Source: Indolivaga capnocytophagoides DSM 22835 (GTDB lineage: Bacteria; Bacteroidota; Bacteroidia; Bacteroidales; Dysgonomonadaceae). From it: a DNA stretch of 64,000 nt. The notes under the pieces are model-generated. The model was given only the letters and a program-made list of their open reading frames with translations. It was not told where the DNA came from and searched no databases. This document shows, in pieces, positions 54,417-63,813 of the stretch (its first letter is position 1; each line of letters opens with the position of its first letter). The position numbers and the translations under genes are program-made. The stretch spans positions 152,925 through 216,924 of the forward strand of contig NZ_AUFL01000010.1 of assembly GCF_000426485.1 (NCBI RefSeq). The letters run 5' to 3'.

Positions 54417-55853
54417 CTAAAATTGAAAATAAATAAACTGTTGCTCATTGCCTGTCATATAGATTATAACAACGATGATCATATAATAAAAAGCCCACCG
54501 TAACGGACGTTTCCATGAAGTGGTAAATTGTTCCAAAGCATATTTACCTTCCCGCCCGCACCATTCGACTATAAAGAACAGAATAAGCACCATAAATATT
54601 TTACCGGAGTAGACTTCGGGTATTTTGAAAAGCGAAGCAGAAAACATTTCTTTGATATAAAGAATTGCCTGTTGCATGTTTTCCGATCGGAAAAAGATCC
54701 ATGCAAAACTGGAAAGGATAAATGTTGAAACTAATTGCACTATCTCTCTTACCGACGGAACCAATCTTCCCTGAGCAACCGTGTCCAGATTACGTCTGTT
54801 TCTTTTGAAAATGATTGATGGTGTGATGAATAAGGCGTTTAGGCTTCCCCATACTATAAATGTCCAGTTCGCTCCATGCCAGAATCCGCTTACAATGAAT
54901 ATAATAAATGTATTGCGTATAGTTTTTAGCATTCCCCCACGGCTGCCACCTAAAGGAATATAAAGGTAATCTTTGAACCATGAAGAAAGTGAGATATGCC
55001 AACGTCTCCAGAATTCAGCTATGTCTCGAGAGAAGTAGGGAAAGCGGAAATTCTGCAATAATTCAAAGCCTAAAAGCCGGGCTGTACCCAAAGCTATATC
55101 GGAGTATCCGGAGAAGTCTCCGTATATTTGAATAGCAAACAACATTGCTCCAATAGCCAACGTACTGCCCGAATATGACCAGTGATTATTAAAAATCTGA
55201 TTTACCAATTCTGCGCAGTTATCCGCTATTACAACTTTTTTGAACAATCCCCACAGTATTTGTTTCAATCCGTCTACAGCCTTGCTATAACTGAATGTGC
55301 GTGGACGCTCGACCTGAGGGAGGAGGTGTGTCGCCCGTTCGATAGGACCTGCTACCAATAAGGGAAAGAAACTGACAAACAGAGAGTAGTCTATTGCATT
55401 TCGTGTAGGCTTGATCTTTCCATAGTATATGTCGAAAACATATGATAAACCATGAAATGTATAGAAAGAAATGCCTACCGGCAGAATCAGGTTGAGTGTG
55501 GCAAAATGAGGTGTGAAACCAAACCATGTTAAAAGTTCGGCAAATGAGGTGACGAAAAAATCGTAATATTTGAAAATTCCTAAAAATCCGAGATTGATCC
55601 CTACACTGAGGATCAGCCAGAATTTTCGTTTATTGTGTGATTTGCTGTTTGAGATTTTCAGTCCTGAATAATAATCGAGGAAAGTGGAGAATGCCAGAAG
55701 GAACATGAAACGCCAGTCCCAGCATCCATAGAAAAAGTAGCTGCATGCAGCCAAAAATATATTTTGCCACTTCAGGGATTTGTTAAAAACAAACCAATAG
55801 AGGAAAAATACACAAATAAAGAATATCGCAAAAATACCTGAGTTAAATAACAT
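54417..55853 (-). CDS. MBOAT-family membrane O-acyltransferase (AlgI/DltB-like)
   Basis: A 478-residue protein with about 11 helices. Family signatures include ACSYFFYGCWDWRFMFLL, ILPVGISFYTFHGLSYVFDIYYGKIKP, QIYGDFSGYSDIALGTARLLGFEL, EFWRRWHISLSSWFKDYLYIPLGGSRGG, and the catalytic-His region FWHGANWTFIVWG. It moves acyl groups across the inner membrane for polysaccharide O-acetylation. The polysaccharide is unknown, though the window also encodes a Wza/Wzc export set. Confidence 0.93.
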   Translation of the reverse strand: MLFNSGIFAIFFICVFFLYWFVFNKSLKWQNIFLAACSYFFYGCWDWRFMFLLAFSTFLDYYSGLKISNSKSHNKRKFWLILSVGINLGFLGIFKYYDFFVTSFAELLTWFGFTPHFATLNLILPVGISFYTFHGLSYVFDIYYGKIKPTRNAIDYSLFVSFFPLLVAGPIERATHLLPQVERPRTFSYSKAVDGLKQILWGLFKKVVIADNCAELVNQIFNNHWSYSGSTLAIGAMLFAIQIYGDFSGYSDIALGTARLLGFELLQNFRFPYFSRDIAEFWRRWHISLSSWFKDYLYIPLGGSRGGMLKTIRNTFIIFIVSGFWHGANWTFIVWGSLNALFITPSIIFKRNRRNLDTVAQGRLVPSVREIVQLVSTFILSSFAWIFFRSENMQQAILYIKEMFSASLFKIPEVYSGKIFMVLILFFIVEWCGREGKYALEQFTTSWKRPLRWAFYYMIIVVIIYMTGNEQQFIYFQF

Positions 55854-55955
55854 TTGGAAATGTTGAGGCTTGATGACTGTTATTAACCTGATTCCCTAAT
55901 GAGCCGGAGTGTTTTTTTTGAAGTGTATTTAATGATACTAATGTCTCAATGCGAC

Positions 55956-55986
55956 ACTTTTGCACGCCGAACAGCGTGCAAAAGTA
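55956..55986. promoter_or_regulatory. Inverted repeat with -7 box upstream of the MBOAT gene
   Basis: A 12-bp perfect inverted repeat ACTTTTGCACGC / GCGTGCAAAAGT (55956-55967, 55974-55985, 6-base loop) lies between the rnr stop and the MBOAT start. The minus strand at 55979-55986 reads TACTTTTG, a consensus -7 box. It could be promoter-operator or an rnr terminator without a T run. Confidence 0.5.
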
Positions 55987-55998
55987 CGAATTTCTATC

Positions 55999-58149
55999 TT
56001 ATTCTACAATAGAGAAATCTAATTGTTTACGTTCGAGATTGGCTCTAACGACCTTTACCTCAATCTCATCTCCCAGACGATATTCGCGTTTGCTGCGTCG
56101 TCCGCGTATACAGTAGTTCTTTTCGTCGAATTCGTAGAAGTCATCATCGAGTTCTCTCATGGGGATAAGTCCTTCACATTTATTTTCTTCGATTTCGGCA
56201 TATATACCCCATTCCGCTACACCGGATATAAGCGCTTTGAATACCCTGCCGATTTTATCCGACATAAATTCTACCTGCTTGTATTTGATAGATGCACGTT
56301 CGGCATTAGCTGCCAATTGTTCCATTTCGGAGCAGTGTTTACACTCATCTTCGGTCAGTTGTTTGCTTACGCTTCGTCCTCCTTCCATATAGAGGGTGAG
56401 CAGGCGGTGTACCATCATATCGGGGTAACGTCTGATCGGAGAAGTAAAGTGTGTATAGTAATCAAAAGCCAGACCGTAGTGTCCGATATTTGAGGTTGAA
56501 TACACTGCTTTTGCCATAGCGCGTACAGCTATGGTAGAGATTAGATTCTCTTCGGGTTTGTCATGGACATCATCCAATAGTTGGTTGATTGATTTAGCTA
56601 CAGCAGTATTGCTTCCATCAGTCTTGACTTTGTATCCGAAGCGGCGGATAAATTCCGACAAGCTTTGCAGTTTTTCGGGATTTGGTAAATCGTGTATGCG
56701 ATATACAAAGGTCTTGGCTTGCTTGTTTTTAGGAACCTTTCCTATAAATTCGGCTACTGTTTTATTTGCCAGCAACATGAATTCTTCGATCAGTTTATTT
56801 GAATCCTTTTGTTCCTTGAAATATACGCTTAGCGGTTTTCCGTTCTCATCGATTTCGAAGCGTACTTCTTCCCGTTCAAAGGCAATAGATCCATTCTGAA
56901 AACGCTTTTCCCGAAGCTTTTTTGCTAGTTGATCCAGTTTCAAGACGTCTTCTTTAAAGTCTCCTTCGCCTGTTTCGATTATAGATTGTGCTTCTTCGTA
57001 CGTAAAACGGCGATCTGATTCGATAACGGTTCGTCCGATCCGGTAGTTCTTTATATCTGCGTTTTCATTCAGTTCAAATATAGCCGAGTAACATAATTTC
57101 TCTTCATTCGGACGGAGAGAACAAAGTCCGTTGCTCAATCTTTCGGGTAACATCGGGATGGTGCGATCTACCAGATAAACGGATGTTGCACGTTCTTCGC
57201 CTTCTTTATCTATAATTCCTCCCGGAGTTACATAGTGGGTAACATCGGCAATGTGTACTCCTACTTCCCAGTTCCCGTTATCCAACTGGCGGATCGATAA
57301 GGCATCATCAAAGTCTTTGGCATCACGAGGGTCGATAGTAAAAGTCGTTACTTTACGGAAATCCTCACGTTTCGCTATTTCTTCTTCTGTTATTTCCGTT
57401 GGAATTTTTTCGGCTTCGGCTTCTACAGCTTCAGGATATTTGTAAGGTAGCCCAAATTCGGCAAGTATTGCGTGCATTTCGGCATTGTTTGTTCCGGCTA
57501 TTCCGAGAATGTCAATAACTTCTCCAACCGGATTTTTTGCACGATCAGGCCACTCTGTTATTTCAACGAGAGCTTTATCTCCTGTTTTTCCGTTTTTAAG
57601 TTTTTCTTTCGGAATAAAAATATCATTAGCCAGAATTTTACTGTCCATCTCGAGAAAAGCAAAAAACTTCTGGACATTCAATGTCCCGACGAAACGGGTT
57701 TGTTTACGTTCCAGAATTTCTACAATTTCGCCTTCCGAACCTCTTCCTTTTCTTCTGGCCAACATCTGTATACGTACTCTATCGCCATTCATGGCATGGG
57801 CTGAATTACGTTCTGCAACGAAAACATTTTCTCCGCCATCGTCTGGTACGAAGAAATTTTTCCCTGTGCTTCTCCGTTCGAAGTGTCCTTCGAGAAACAA
57901 TCCTCTTGTATTTGATTTGTATTTGCCTTTTCCGGTGTCGATAATGAAAGCATCTTCCACCATATTCTCCAGAATATTCATCAATAACATACGTTCGGGT
58001 TGGGTTTTTATGCCCAGATCGGCTCCTATTTGTTTGTAATTGTATGCTTTTTCGGTATTCTTATTGAAAAAATTGACCACCATTGAAACAAGGTCATTTT
58101 TCTTTTTTCTCTTTTTAGTCGGTTTTGACGGTATGTTATTTTTAGACAT
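55999..58149 (-). CDS. rnr: Ribonuclease R
   Basis: A 3'-5' exoribonuclease of the RNB family, 716 residues from the ATG at 58149 (MSKNNIPSKPTKKRKKKND). An N-terminal basic helical domain and cold-shock domains are followed by the RNB catalytic core, TFTIDPRDAKDFDDALSI (metal-binding Asps) and AFDYYTHFTSPIRRYPDMMVHRLL. The C-terminal S1 domain (VFKALISGVAEWGIYAEIEENKCEGLIPM) is present. The open frame extends 11 residues further upstream without support. Confidence 0.95.
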   Translation of the reverse strand: MSKNNIPSKPTKKRKKKNDLVSMVVNFFNKNTEKAYNYKQIGADLGIKTQPERMLLMNILENMVEDAFIIDTGKGKYKSNTRGLFLEGHFERRSTGKNFFVPDDGGENVFVAERNSAHAMNGDRVRIQMLARRKGRGSEGEIVEILERKQTRFVGTLNVQKFFAFLEMDSKILANDIFIPKEKLKNGKTGDKALVEITEWPDRAKNPVGEVIDILGIAGTNNAEMHAILAEFGLPYKYPEAVEAEAEKIPTEITEEEIAKREDFRKVTTFTIDPRDAKDFDDALSIRQLDNGNWEVGVHIADVTHYVTPGGIIDKEGEERATSVYLVDRTIPMLPERLSNGLCSLRPNEEKLCYSAIFELNENADIKNYRIGRTVIESDRRFTYEEAQSIIETGEGDFKEDVLKLDQLAKKLREKRFQNGSIAFEREEVRFEIDENGKPLSVYFKEQKDSNKLIEEFMLLANKTVAEFIGKVPKNKQAKTFVYRIHDLPNPEKLQSLSEFIRRFGYKVKTDGSNTAVAKSINQLLDDVHDKPEENLISTIAVRAMAKAVYSTSNIGHYGLAFDYYTHFTSPIRRYPDMMVHRLLTLYMEGGRSVSKQLTEDECKHCSEMEQLAANAERASIKYKQVEFMSDKIGRVFKALISGVAEWGIYAEIEENKCEGLIPMRELDDDFYEFDEKNYCIRGRRSKREYRLGDEIEVKVVRANLERKQLDFSIVE

Positions 58150-58226
58150 AATTGGTATGTATTCAAATTTATTATATAACAAGAGATATTTGTTTTCTGT
58201 TTAAGATGTGATATATATCCCTTTTA

Positions 58227-58234
58227 CAAATGTA
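58227..58234 (-). promoter_or_regulatory. Candidate -7 box for rnr
   Basis: The minus strand reads TACATTTG, matching TAnnTTTG, about 80 bases before the rnr ATG, with a TTG about 17-18 bases upstream. Confidence 0.4.
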
Positions 58235-58380
58235 ATGAAATATTATTTAGACAACTTATCCTCTGCTGGAATAAGTTGTGGTTATCGGTTGAATTTGCTT
58301 ATATGGTCTTTTATTTCTTTAATCGGCTTTATTTAAAAGTGTTTATATTTGTTCTCAATATTATCAATAATACTTTGGCA

Positions 58381-58632
58381 ATGAATTTAAAGAAAACAAC
58401 ACTTTGCTTTTTCATTTTGTTTTGTGGGATAAGATTACTTTTTGCTTCAAATCAAGATCAAAAAGCAGGTCGCTTAAATGCTGTTAAATCACCGTGTGAT
58501 ATAGAATTTGACTTGCCGTATATGCAATCGAGTGTAATGATTTATAAATTGGGTGAATATTATTACTCAACAGCTACTACCTTTGCAGAAGGTTGCCTGA
58601 TTTCATTGTATGTGAATAATGTAAAAAAGTAA
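58381..58632 (+). CDS. Small secreted protein of unknown function
   Basis: An 83-residue protein from the ATG at 58381 (MNLKKTTLCFFILFCGIRLLFAS, signal peptide). The mature part is about 60 residues with two cysteines (CDIEFDLPYM..., EGCLISLYVNN) that could form a disulphide. The open frame continues 35 residues upstream, but the signal sequence at 58381 fits better. No family recognised. It is followed by the SDR gene 81 bases on. Confidence 0.6.
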   Translation: MNLKKTTLCFFILFCGIRLLFASNQDQKAGRLNAVKSPCDIEFDLPYMQSSVMIYKLGEYYYSTATTFAEGCLISLYVNNVKK

Positions 58633-58713
58633 GCAGGAGATTTTCGAAAATCTTGCATTTATCGAAACATTTAAACTCGGAGAACCGTTAAAAAGATAAG
58701 CTGTATTTTATAT

Positions 58714-59721
58714 ATGAAAAAAGTAATAATAACCGGAGCCAGCGGATTTATTGGTAGTTTTTTAGTTGAAAAAGCCTTGTCTTTGGGCTGGCAGGTTTGG
58801 GCAGGAGTCCGAAAAAGCAGTAGTCGAGAGTATTTACAGGATAGCAGGATTGAATTTGTTGATTTAGAGTTTTCTAATGTAAATAGACTAACTGGTCAGT
58901 TGTCTGATTTTGTTGAAAAATACGGAGAAATCGACTATATTATCCATAATGCAGGTGTTACAAAATGTCTGAATAGTGATGATTTCGATAAGATCAATTT
59001 TAAATATACAGCTAATCTGATTGAGGCGATAAATACGGCGAATATATCGTTAGGAAAATTTGTATTAATGAGTAGCCTGAGTGCTTATGGAATCGGAGAT
59101 GAAGTTAACTATACTCCGATAAAAACAGTGGATATTCCCAATCCTAATACGGCTTATGGCGAAAGTAAAATTAAGGCGGAACGTTTTCTCGAAGAAAAGG
59201 CAGCTTTTTCTTATATCATTATGCGTCCGACAGGGGTATATGGCCCTCGTGAAAAGGACTATTTCTTGATGCTGAAGACCGTGAAATCGGGATTGGATGT
59301 CGGGGCAGGATTCAAAAGTCAGCACTTGACATTTATTTATGTGAAGGATTTGGTTGATGCTGTATATCTTGCGCTGGAGAGTTCCGTTCGGAACAAGGGG
59401 TACTTTGTTGCAGATGGAGACGTTTATACTGATAAGGAATATACTGCTCTTGTGAAAAAAATATTAGGAAAGAAGTATGTGTTAAGTTTAAAAGTTCCTT
59501 TGTCTGTTCTAAAAGTGATATCAGTAATTTCGGAGGAAATATCGAAATTCACAAAAAAACCTTCTACTCTGAATCGTGATAAATATAAAATAATGAAACA
59601 GCGTAATTGGGAATGTGACATAACACCACTTGTCCAAGATTTGGGTTTTTCTCCCAAGTATAATCTGGAAAGAGGGCTCAGGGAATCTGTCGAATGGTAC
59701 AAGAAGAATCATTGGTTGTAA
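58714..59721 (+). CDS. NAD-dependent epimerase/dehydratase (extended SDR)
   Basis: A 335-residue Rossmann-fold enzyme. The cofactor motif is GASGFIGSFLVE (GxxGxxG) and the catalytic pair is AYGESKIKAE (YxxxK). It resembles the extended SDRs that act on nucleotide sugars or sterol-like substrates. Exact substrate unknown. The ABC exporter gene begins at the base after its stop, so they are co-transcribed and may act on the same small molecule. Confidence 0.88.
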   Translation: MKKVIITGASGFIGSFLVEKALSLGWQVWAGVRKSSSREYLQDSRIEFVDLEFSNVNRLTGQLSDFVEKYGEIDYIIHNAGVTKCLNSDDFDKINFKYTANLIEAINTANISLGKFVLMSSLSAYGIGDEVNYTPIKTVDIPNPNTAYGESKIKAERFLEEKAAFSYIIMRPTGVYGPREKDYFLMLKTVKSGLDVGAGFKSQHLTFIYVKDLVDAVYLALESSVRNKGYFVADGDVYTDKEYTALVKKILGKKYVLSLKVPLSVLKVISVISEEISKFTKKPSTLNRDKYKIMKQRNWECDITPLVQDLGFSPKYNLERGLRESVEWYKKNHWL

Positions 59722-61446
59722 ATGAAAAAATATTGGGAAATACTGAAACGATATAAAGTGGGATTGCTTGTGAGTCCGCTTTTTGTTCTTGTAAACGTAT
59801 CTAGTGAATCGATACAGCCACTATTTATGGCTCGTATAATAGATGAAGGTGTGATGGAACGGAATTTATCTGCTATCACATCCATAGGTTTGTATATGCT
59901 GCTCGTATCGGTTGCCGGACTAGCCGCCAGTATAGCCAATATTTACACTTCGTCACGAACTTCTATCGGATTCGGAACGGATCTTCGAAATTCTCTGTTT
60001 CGGAAAATTCAAGAGCTTTCGTTCTCTGATATTGATAAATTCAATTCGGCATCCCTTATTACCCGGCTAACCAATGATATTACAAAAATACAGCATATTG
60101 TACTTATCCTGATGCGGATATTTTTACGTGCTCCGCTGATGATTATCATGTCTGTGTTTTTTGTAGTAAAGATCAATAAAGAGTTGTCATTAGTCCTAAT
60201 TGCTGCAATTCCTATATTGAGTATAAGTATTTATTTGATATTGAGAAAGGGTTTTCCGTTATTCGTAAAGGTTCAGCAGCTTGTGGATAGGTTGAATGGG
60301 ATTGTCAGGGAAAATCTTATAAATATACGAGTCGTAAAGTCCTTTGTCCGTGAAGATTTCGAAGAAGAAAAATTTACCCGCAGCAGCCAAGACTTGCAGG
60401 ATATGGTTGTAAGAGCTTCGAATATTGTTGTTTCGGCTTTTCCTATAATGCAGTTGATCATGAATCTGTCGGTAATAGCCATACTTTGGTTTGGCGGGGT
60501 AAAAGTTATTCACGGAGACCTGAAAGTGGGAGAGCTTATTTCGTTTGTCAATTATCTGGCTCAGATACTCATTTCGTTGATGATGTTGTCGATGATAATG
60601 ATGTCTTTCGCTCGTGCTTCGGCATCTTCAAAGCGGATTCTTGAAGTTCTGGATACGGATCCTTCTCTCGCAAATACCGAAAAAGGATTGCAGGCTAAGC
60701 ATCTTATCGAGCAGGGAAATATATCATTCCGTCATGTTGATTTTCGACACAGAGACGGGGCTGAAGATATATTGAAAGATATAAATTTCCATATCAGATC
60801 CGGTGAAACCATCGCTATAGTAGGGGCTACCGGATCGGCTAAGAGTTCTATGGTGCAGCTGATTCCCCGATTGTATGATGCTACGGCTGGTGAAGTGATG
60901 ATTAATAATATCAATGTTAAAGATTATCATCTGGATGAATTGCATAATAAAATAGGTATGGTGTTGCAAAAAAATGAGCTTTTCACCGGAAGTATTATCG
61001 AAAATATACGGTGGGGCAAACCTGATGCTTCGCAAGAAGAAATCAAGGCTGCCGCTAAGGTTGCTCAAGCTCATGATTTTATAATGTCTTTTACCGATGG
61101 GTATGATACTTTATTGGGTCGGGGAGGAGTAAATGTCTCAGGAGGTCAGAAGCAGCGTATTTGTATTGCCCGTGCATTGATCCGTAAGCCTAAAATATTG
61201 ATTCTTGATGATAGTACAAGTGCTGTAGACTCGGATACTGAGCAAAAAATAAGAGCGGGATTGGCTTCAGTTTTGAAAGATACAACAGTTCTGATTATCA
61301 CTCAACGGTTGAATACGATGCAATCGGCGGATCGGGTGATTGTATTAGAAGACGGACGTGTTGAAGCTATAGGTACTCCTTCGGAATTGATTGAGAAATC
61401 TAAAATTTATCAGGAGATTTATAATTCGCAGCAACTGGTTTTCTAG
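59722..61446 (+). CDS. ABC exporter half-transporter with degenerate ATP site
   Basis: A 574-residue protein with six N-terminal helices and a C-terminal nucleotide-binding domain. Walker A is GATGSAKSS (368-376), with Ala in place of the usual third Gly; the signature is VSGGQKQR. Walker B is followed by Asp (LILDDSTSAVD, D497) instead of the catalytic Glu, and the H-loop His is Gln (ITQRL, about 528). These changes mark the degenerate half of heterodimeric exporters such as TM287/288 or BmrCD. No partner gene lies next to it; dnaG follows. Confidence 0.9.
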   Translation: MKKYWEILKRYKVGLLVSPLFVLVNVSSESIQPLFMARIIDEGVMERNLSAITSIGLYMLLVSVAGLAASIANIYTSSRTSIGFGTDLRNSLFRKIQELSFSDIDKFNSASLITRLTNDITKIQHIVLILMRIFLRAPLMIIMSVFFVVKINKELSLVLIAAIPILSISIYLILRKGFPLFVKVQQLVDRLNGIVRENLINIRVVKSFVREDFEEEKFTRSSQDLQDMVVRASNIVVSAFPIMQLIMNLSVIAILWFGGVKVIHGDLKVGELISFVNYLAQILISLMMLSMIMMSFARASASSKRILEVLDTDPSLANTEKGLQAKHLIEQGNISFRHVDFRHRDGAEDILKDINFHIRSGETIAIVGATGSAKSSMVQLIPRLYDATAGEVMINNINVKDYHLDELHNKIGMVLQKNELFTGSIIENIRWGKPDASQEEIKAAAKVAQAHDFIMSFTDGYDTLLGRGGVNVSGGQKQRICIARALIRKPKILILDDSTSAVDSDTEQKIRAGLASVLKDTTVLIITQRLNTMQSADRVIVLEDGRVEAIGTPSELIEKSKIYQEIYNSQQLVF

Positions 61447-61551
61447 GCTCTTCCGAAGACCTGTTGATAACTGTGTGAATATCCTGTGTCGATATAATAA
61501 GACTAAGTCTGAAGTTTATTCTTAACTTCGTTGTCCGGAAAGGATATTTTA

Positions 61552-63576
61552 ATGATAGATCAGATTACAATAGATAAGATAATAGAGGCTGCACGTATTG
61601 ATGACGTTGTAGGCGAGTTTGTCACACTCAAAAAACGGGGGGTGAACCTGGTTGGGTTATGTCCTTTCCATACCGACAAAACCCCGTCGTTTTATGTTTC
61701 TCCATCCAAGAATATATGTAAATGCTTTGCCTGTGGAGAGGGAGGTAGTGCAGTTCATTTTATAATGAAGCACGAACAGCTTTCTTACTATGAAGCATTA
61801 AAGTATCTGGGTAAGAAATATAATATAGAGATTCAGGAGAAGGAACTGACTGAAGACCAAAAGAATGCTTATAACGAAAGAGAAAGTCTTTTTATTCTGA
61901 ATGATCATGCCCGTAATTATTTTGTGAGTACCCTTCATAATCATTCGGAAGGAAAAACCGTAGGATTGTCTTATTTTAAAGAACGGGGATTCAGGGATGA
62001 TATAATCAAGAAATTTCAGTTGGGTTACAGTCTCGAACAACGGGATGCTTTTACTCAGGATGCCCAGAAAAACGGATTCAGGAAAGAGTATCTGATCAAA
62101 ACGGGACTGACCATCGAAGGCGACAATTATGTGGTTGACCGTTTTCGTGGGCGTGTTATGTTTCCTGTACATACACTGTCCGGCAAGGTTGTTGCTTTTG
62201 GAGGGCGCATACTCAAAAAGGCGGAGAATACTGGAAAGTATGTAAACTCTCCAGAGAGTGACATCTATCATAAGAGCGACCAGCTATATGGTATATACTT
62301 TGCGAAACAGGCTATAACGAAGGCTGATTGCTGTTATCTGGTTGAAGGTTATACCGATGTTATCTCCATGCACCAGGCCGGTATCGAAAATGTAGTCGCA
62401 TCATCGGGTACGGCTTTGACTTTCGGGCAGATTAAGTTGATTCATCGTTTTACGACTAATATAACAGTTTTGTATGATGGTGATGCTGCCGGTATAAAGG
62501 CGGCTTTGCGCGGGATAGACCTTCTGCTCGAAGAAGGTATGAATATAAAAGTCGTCCTTTTGCCTGACGGAGAAGATCCAGACTCTTTTGCCCGTAAACA
62601 AAATGCCGAGTCATTACAGACTTATATAAAGGAGTATGAAGTCGATTTTATTCGTTTCAAAACGCAATTGCTTCTGGATGAGGCAGGTGAGGATCCAATA
62701 AAAAGAGCCGCACTTATTTCGGATATTGTAAACAGTATTACTATTATTCCCGATAGTATTATCCGTTCGGTTTATATTCGTGATTGCAGTAATCTGCTTG
62801 GGATAGATGAAAGAGTACTGATAGATGAGGTAAACAAAAAACGGCTCAACTATCTGGAGAAGGAATATGAAAAACGGACAACATCCAATCCTTCGGAATC
62901 TATACCTCCGGAGAGTCCTTATGAGGCAGTAGCGAATGTTGCATCTACCATCAATATAAAACCCCGTGAAGGAGTTAACAGGCAGAATACCTTAGATAAA
63001 TACGAATTGTCAATCTTGTATTATGTGGTGAGATATGGAAACTTGCCGATGATTCAAGGCGAAGCAGCCGAAGACAGTGAGCCGGAAGAGAGAGTTTCAG
63101 CTTTAGAGTATATCAAGTTCGACTTGGAACGGGATGGCCTTTGGTTTCAGCACCCACTATATAAAGAGGTGATTGATGAGGCGGTGAGCCAGATGGATGA
63201 CCCTAATTTTGTACCTAGTCGCTATTTTCTTGCTCATCCCCGACAGGATATTAGCAAACTGGCTGCTCATCTGCTCGAAGACCGTTATGAATTGGGGAAA
63301 GTTCATACAAAACAGTATGGTGAAAATGTTAAAAGAGAAGATACACCGTTAGCTGAAGAAAAACAACTGGAAACTGCGATTCCTTTGGCTTTATTAGAAC
63401 TCAAGGATGCTTATATGTCTCTAAAATTGAAAGAATTGATGTCTCGAATGAATCAAAAATGGAAAGATGGCGATATGGATGGAGCAACAGCTATCCTTGG
63501 AGAGTTTCAAGAGTTAAAAAGGATACGTGATATTTTGGCTAAAGCGCTGCTAGAGAAAGTTGTATTGAGGTTTTGA
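61552..63576 (+). CDS. dnaG: DNA primase
   Basis: It synthesises replication primers. The N-terminal CHC2 zinc finger is CPFHTDKTPSF ... CKCFACGEGG. The Toprim core shows LVEGYTDVISMHQAGI (Glu) and VLYDGDAAGIKAALRGIDLL (Asp pair). The ATG at 61552 (MIDQITIDKIIEAARID) gives 674 residues; the TTG at 61531 is less likely. The C-terminal helicase-binding part is diverged, as is common. Confidence 0.96.
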   Translation: MIDQITIDKIIEAARIDDVVGEFVTLKKRGVNLVGLCPFHTDKTPSFYVSPSKNICKCFACGEGGSAVHFIMKHEQLSYYEALKYLGKKYNIEIQEKELTEDQKNAYNERESLFILNDHARNYFVSTLHNHSEGKTVGLSYFKERGFRDDIIKKFQLGYSLEQRDAFTQDAQKNGFRKEYLIKTGLTIEGDNYVVDRFRGRVMFPVHTLSGKVVAFGGRILKKAENTGKYVNSPESDIYHKSDQLYGIYFAKQAITKADCCYLVEGYTDVISMHQAGIENVVASSGTALTFGQIKLIHRFTTNITVLYDGDAAGIKAALRGIDLLLEEGMNIKVVLLPDGEDPDSFARKQNAESLQTYIKEYEVDFIRFKTQLLLDEAGEDPIKRAALISDIVNSITIIPDSIIRSVYIRDCSNLLGIDERVLIDEVNKKRLNYLEKEYEKRTTSNPSESIPPESPYEAVANVASTINIKPREGVNRQNTLDKYELSILYYVVRYGNLPMIQGEAAEDSEPEERVSALEYIKFDLERDGLWFQHPLYKEVIDEAVSQMDDPNFVPSRYFLAHPRQDISKLAAHLLEDRYELGKVHTKQYGENVKREDTPLAEEKQLETAIPLALLELKDAYMSLKLKELMSRMNQKWKDGDMDGATAILGEFQELKRIRDILAKALLEKVVLRF

Positions 63577-63598
63577 AAGAGAGAAAAGGGTGGATATC

Positions 63599-63629
63599 TT
63601 GCGTGTTAAAATATATATACATATATTTG
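63599..63629 (+). promoter_or_regulatory. Candidate promoter downstream of dnaG
   Basis: TTG at 63599-63601 and TATATTTG at 63622-63629 (20-base spacing) match the Bacteroidetes promoter pattern. The (AG)n tract would lie in the transcribed leader. Confidence 0.4.
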
Positions 63630-63740
63630 CCCTGTAAAATAATCTCTTATCCAGCTAGATGGCGATTTTTTCTAACATAAAAAATATATGGGGTATTCTA
63701 AATTTTAACGATTTAGGCTTGCATATATGTGCTAAAATAT

Positions 63741-63813
<73 letters not shown>

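Noticed and set aside
58636..58660. AGATTT-TCGA-AAATCT hairpin after the small secreted protein gene as a terminator
   Set aside because: Short AT-rich stem without a T run.
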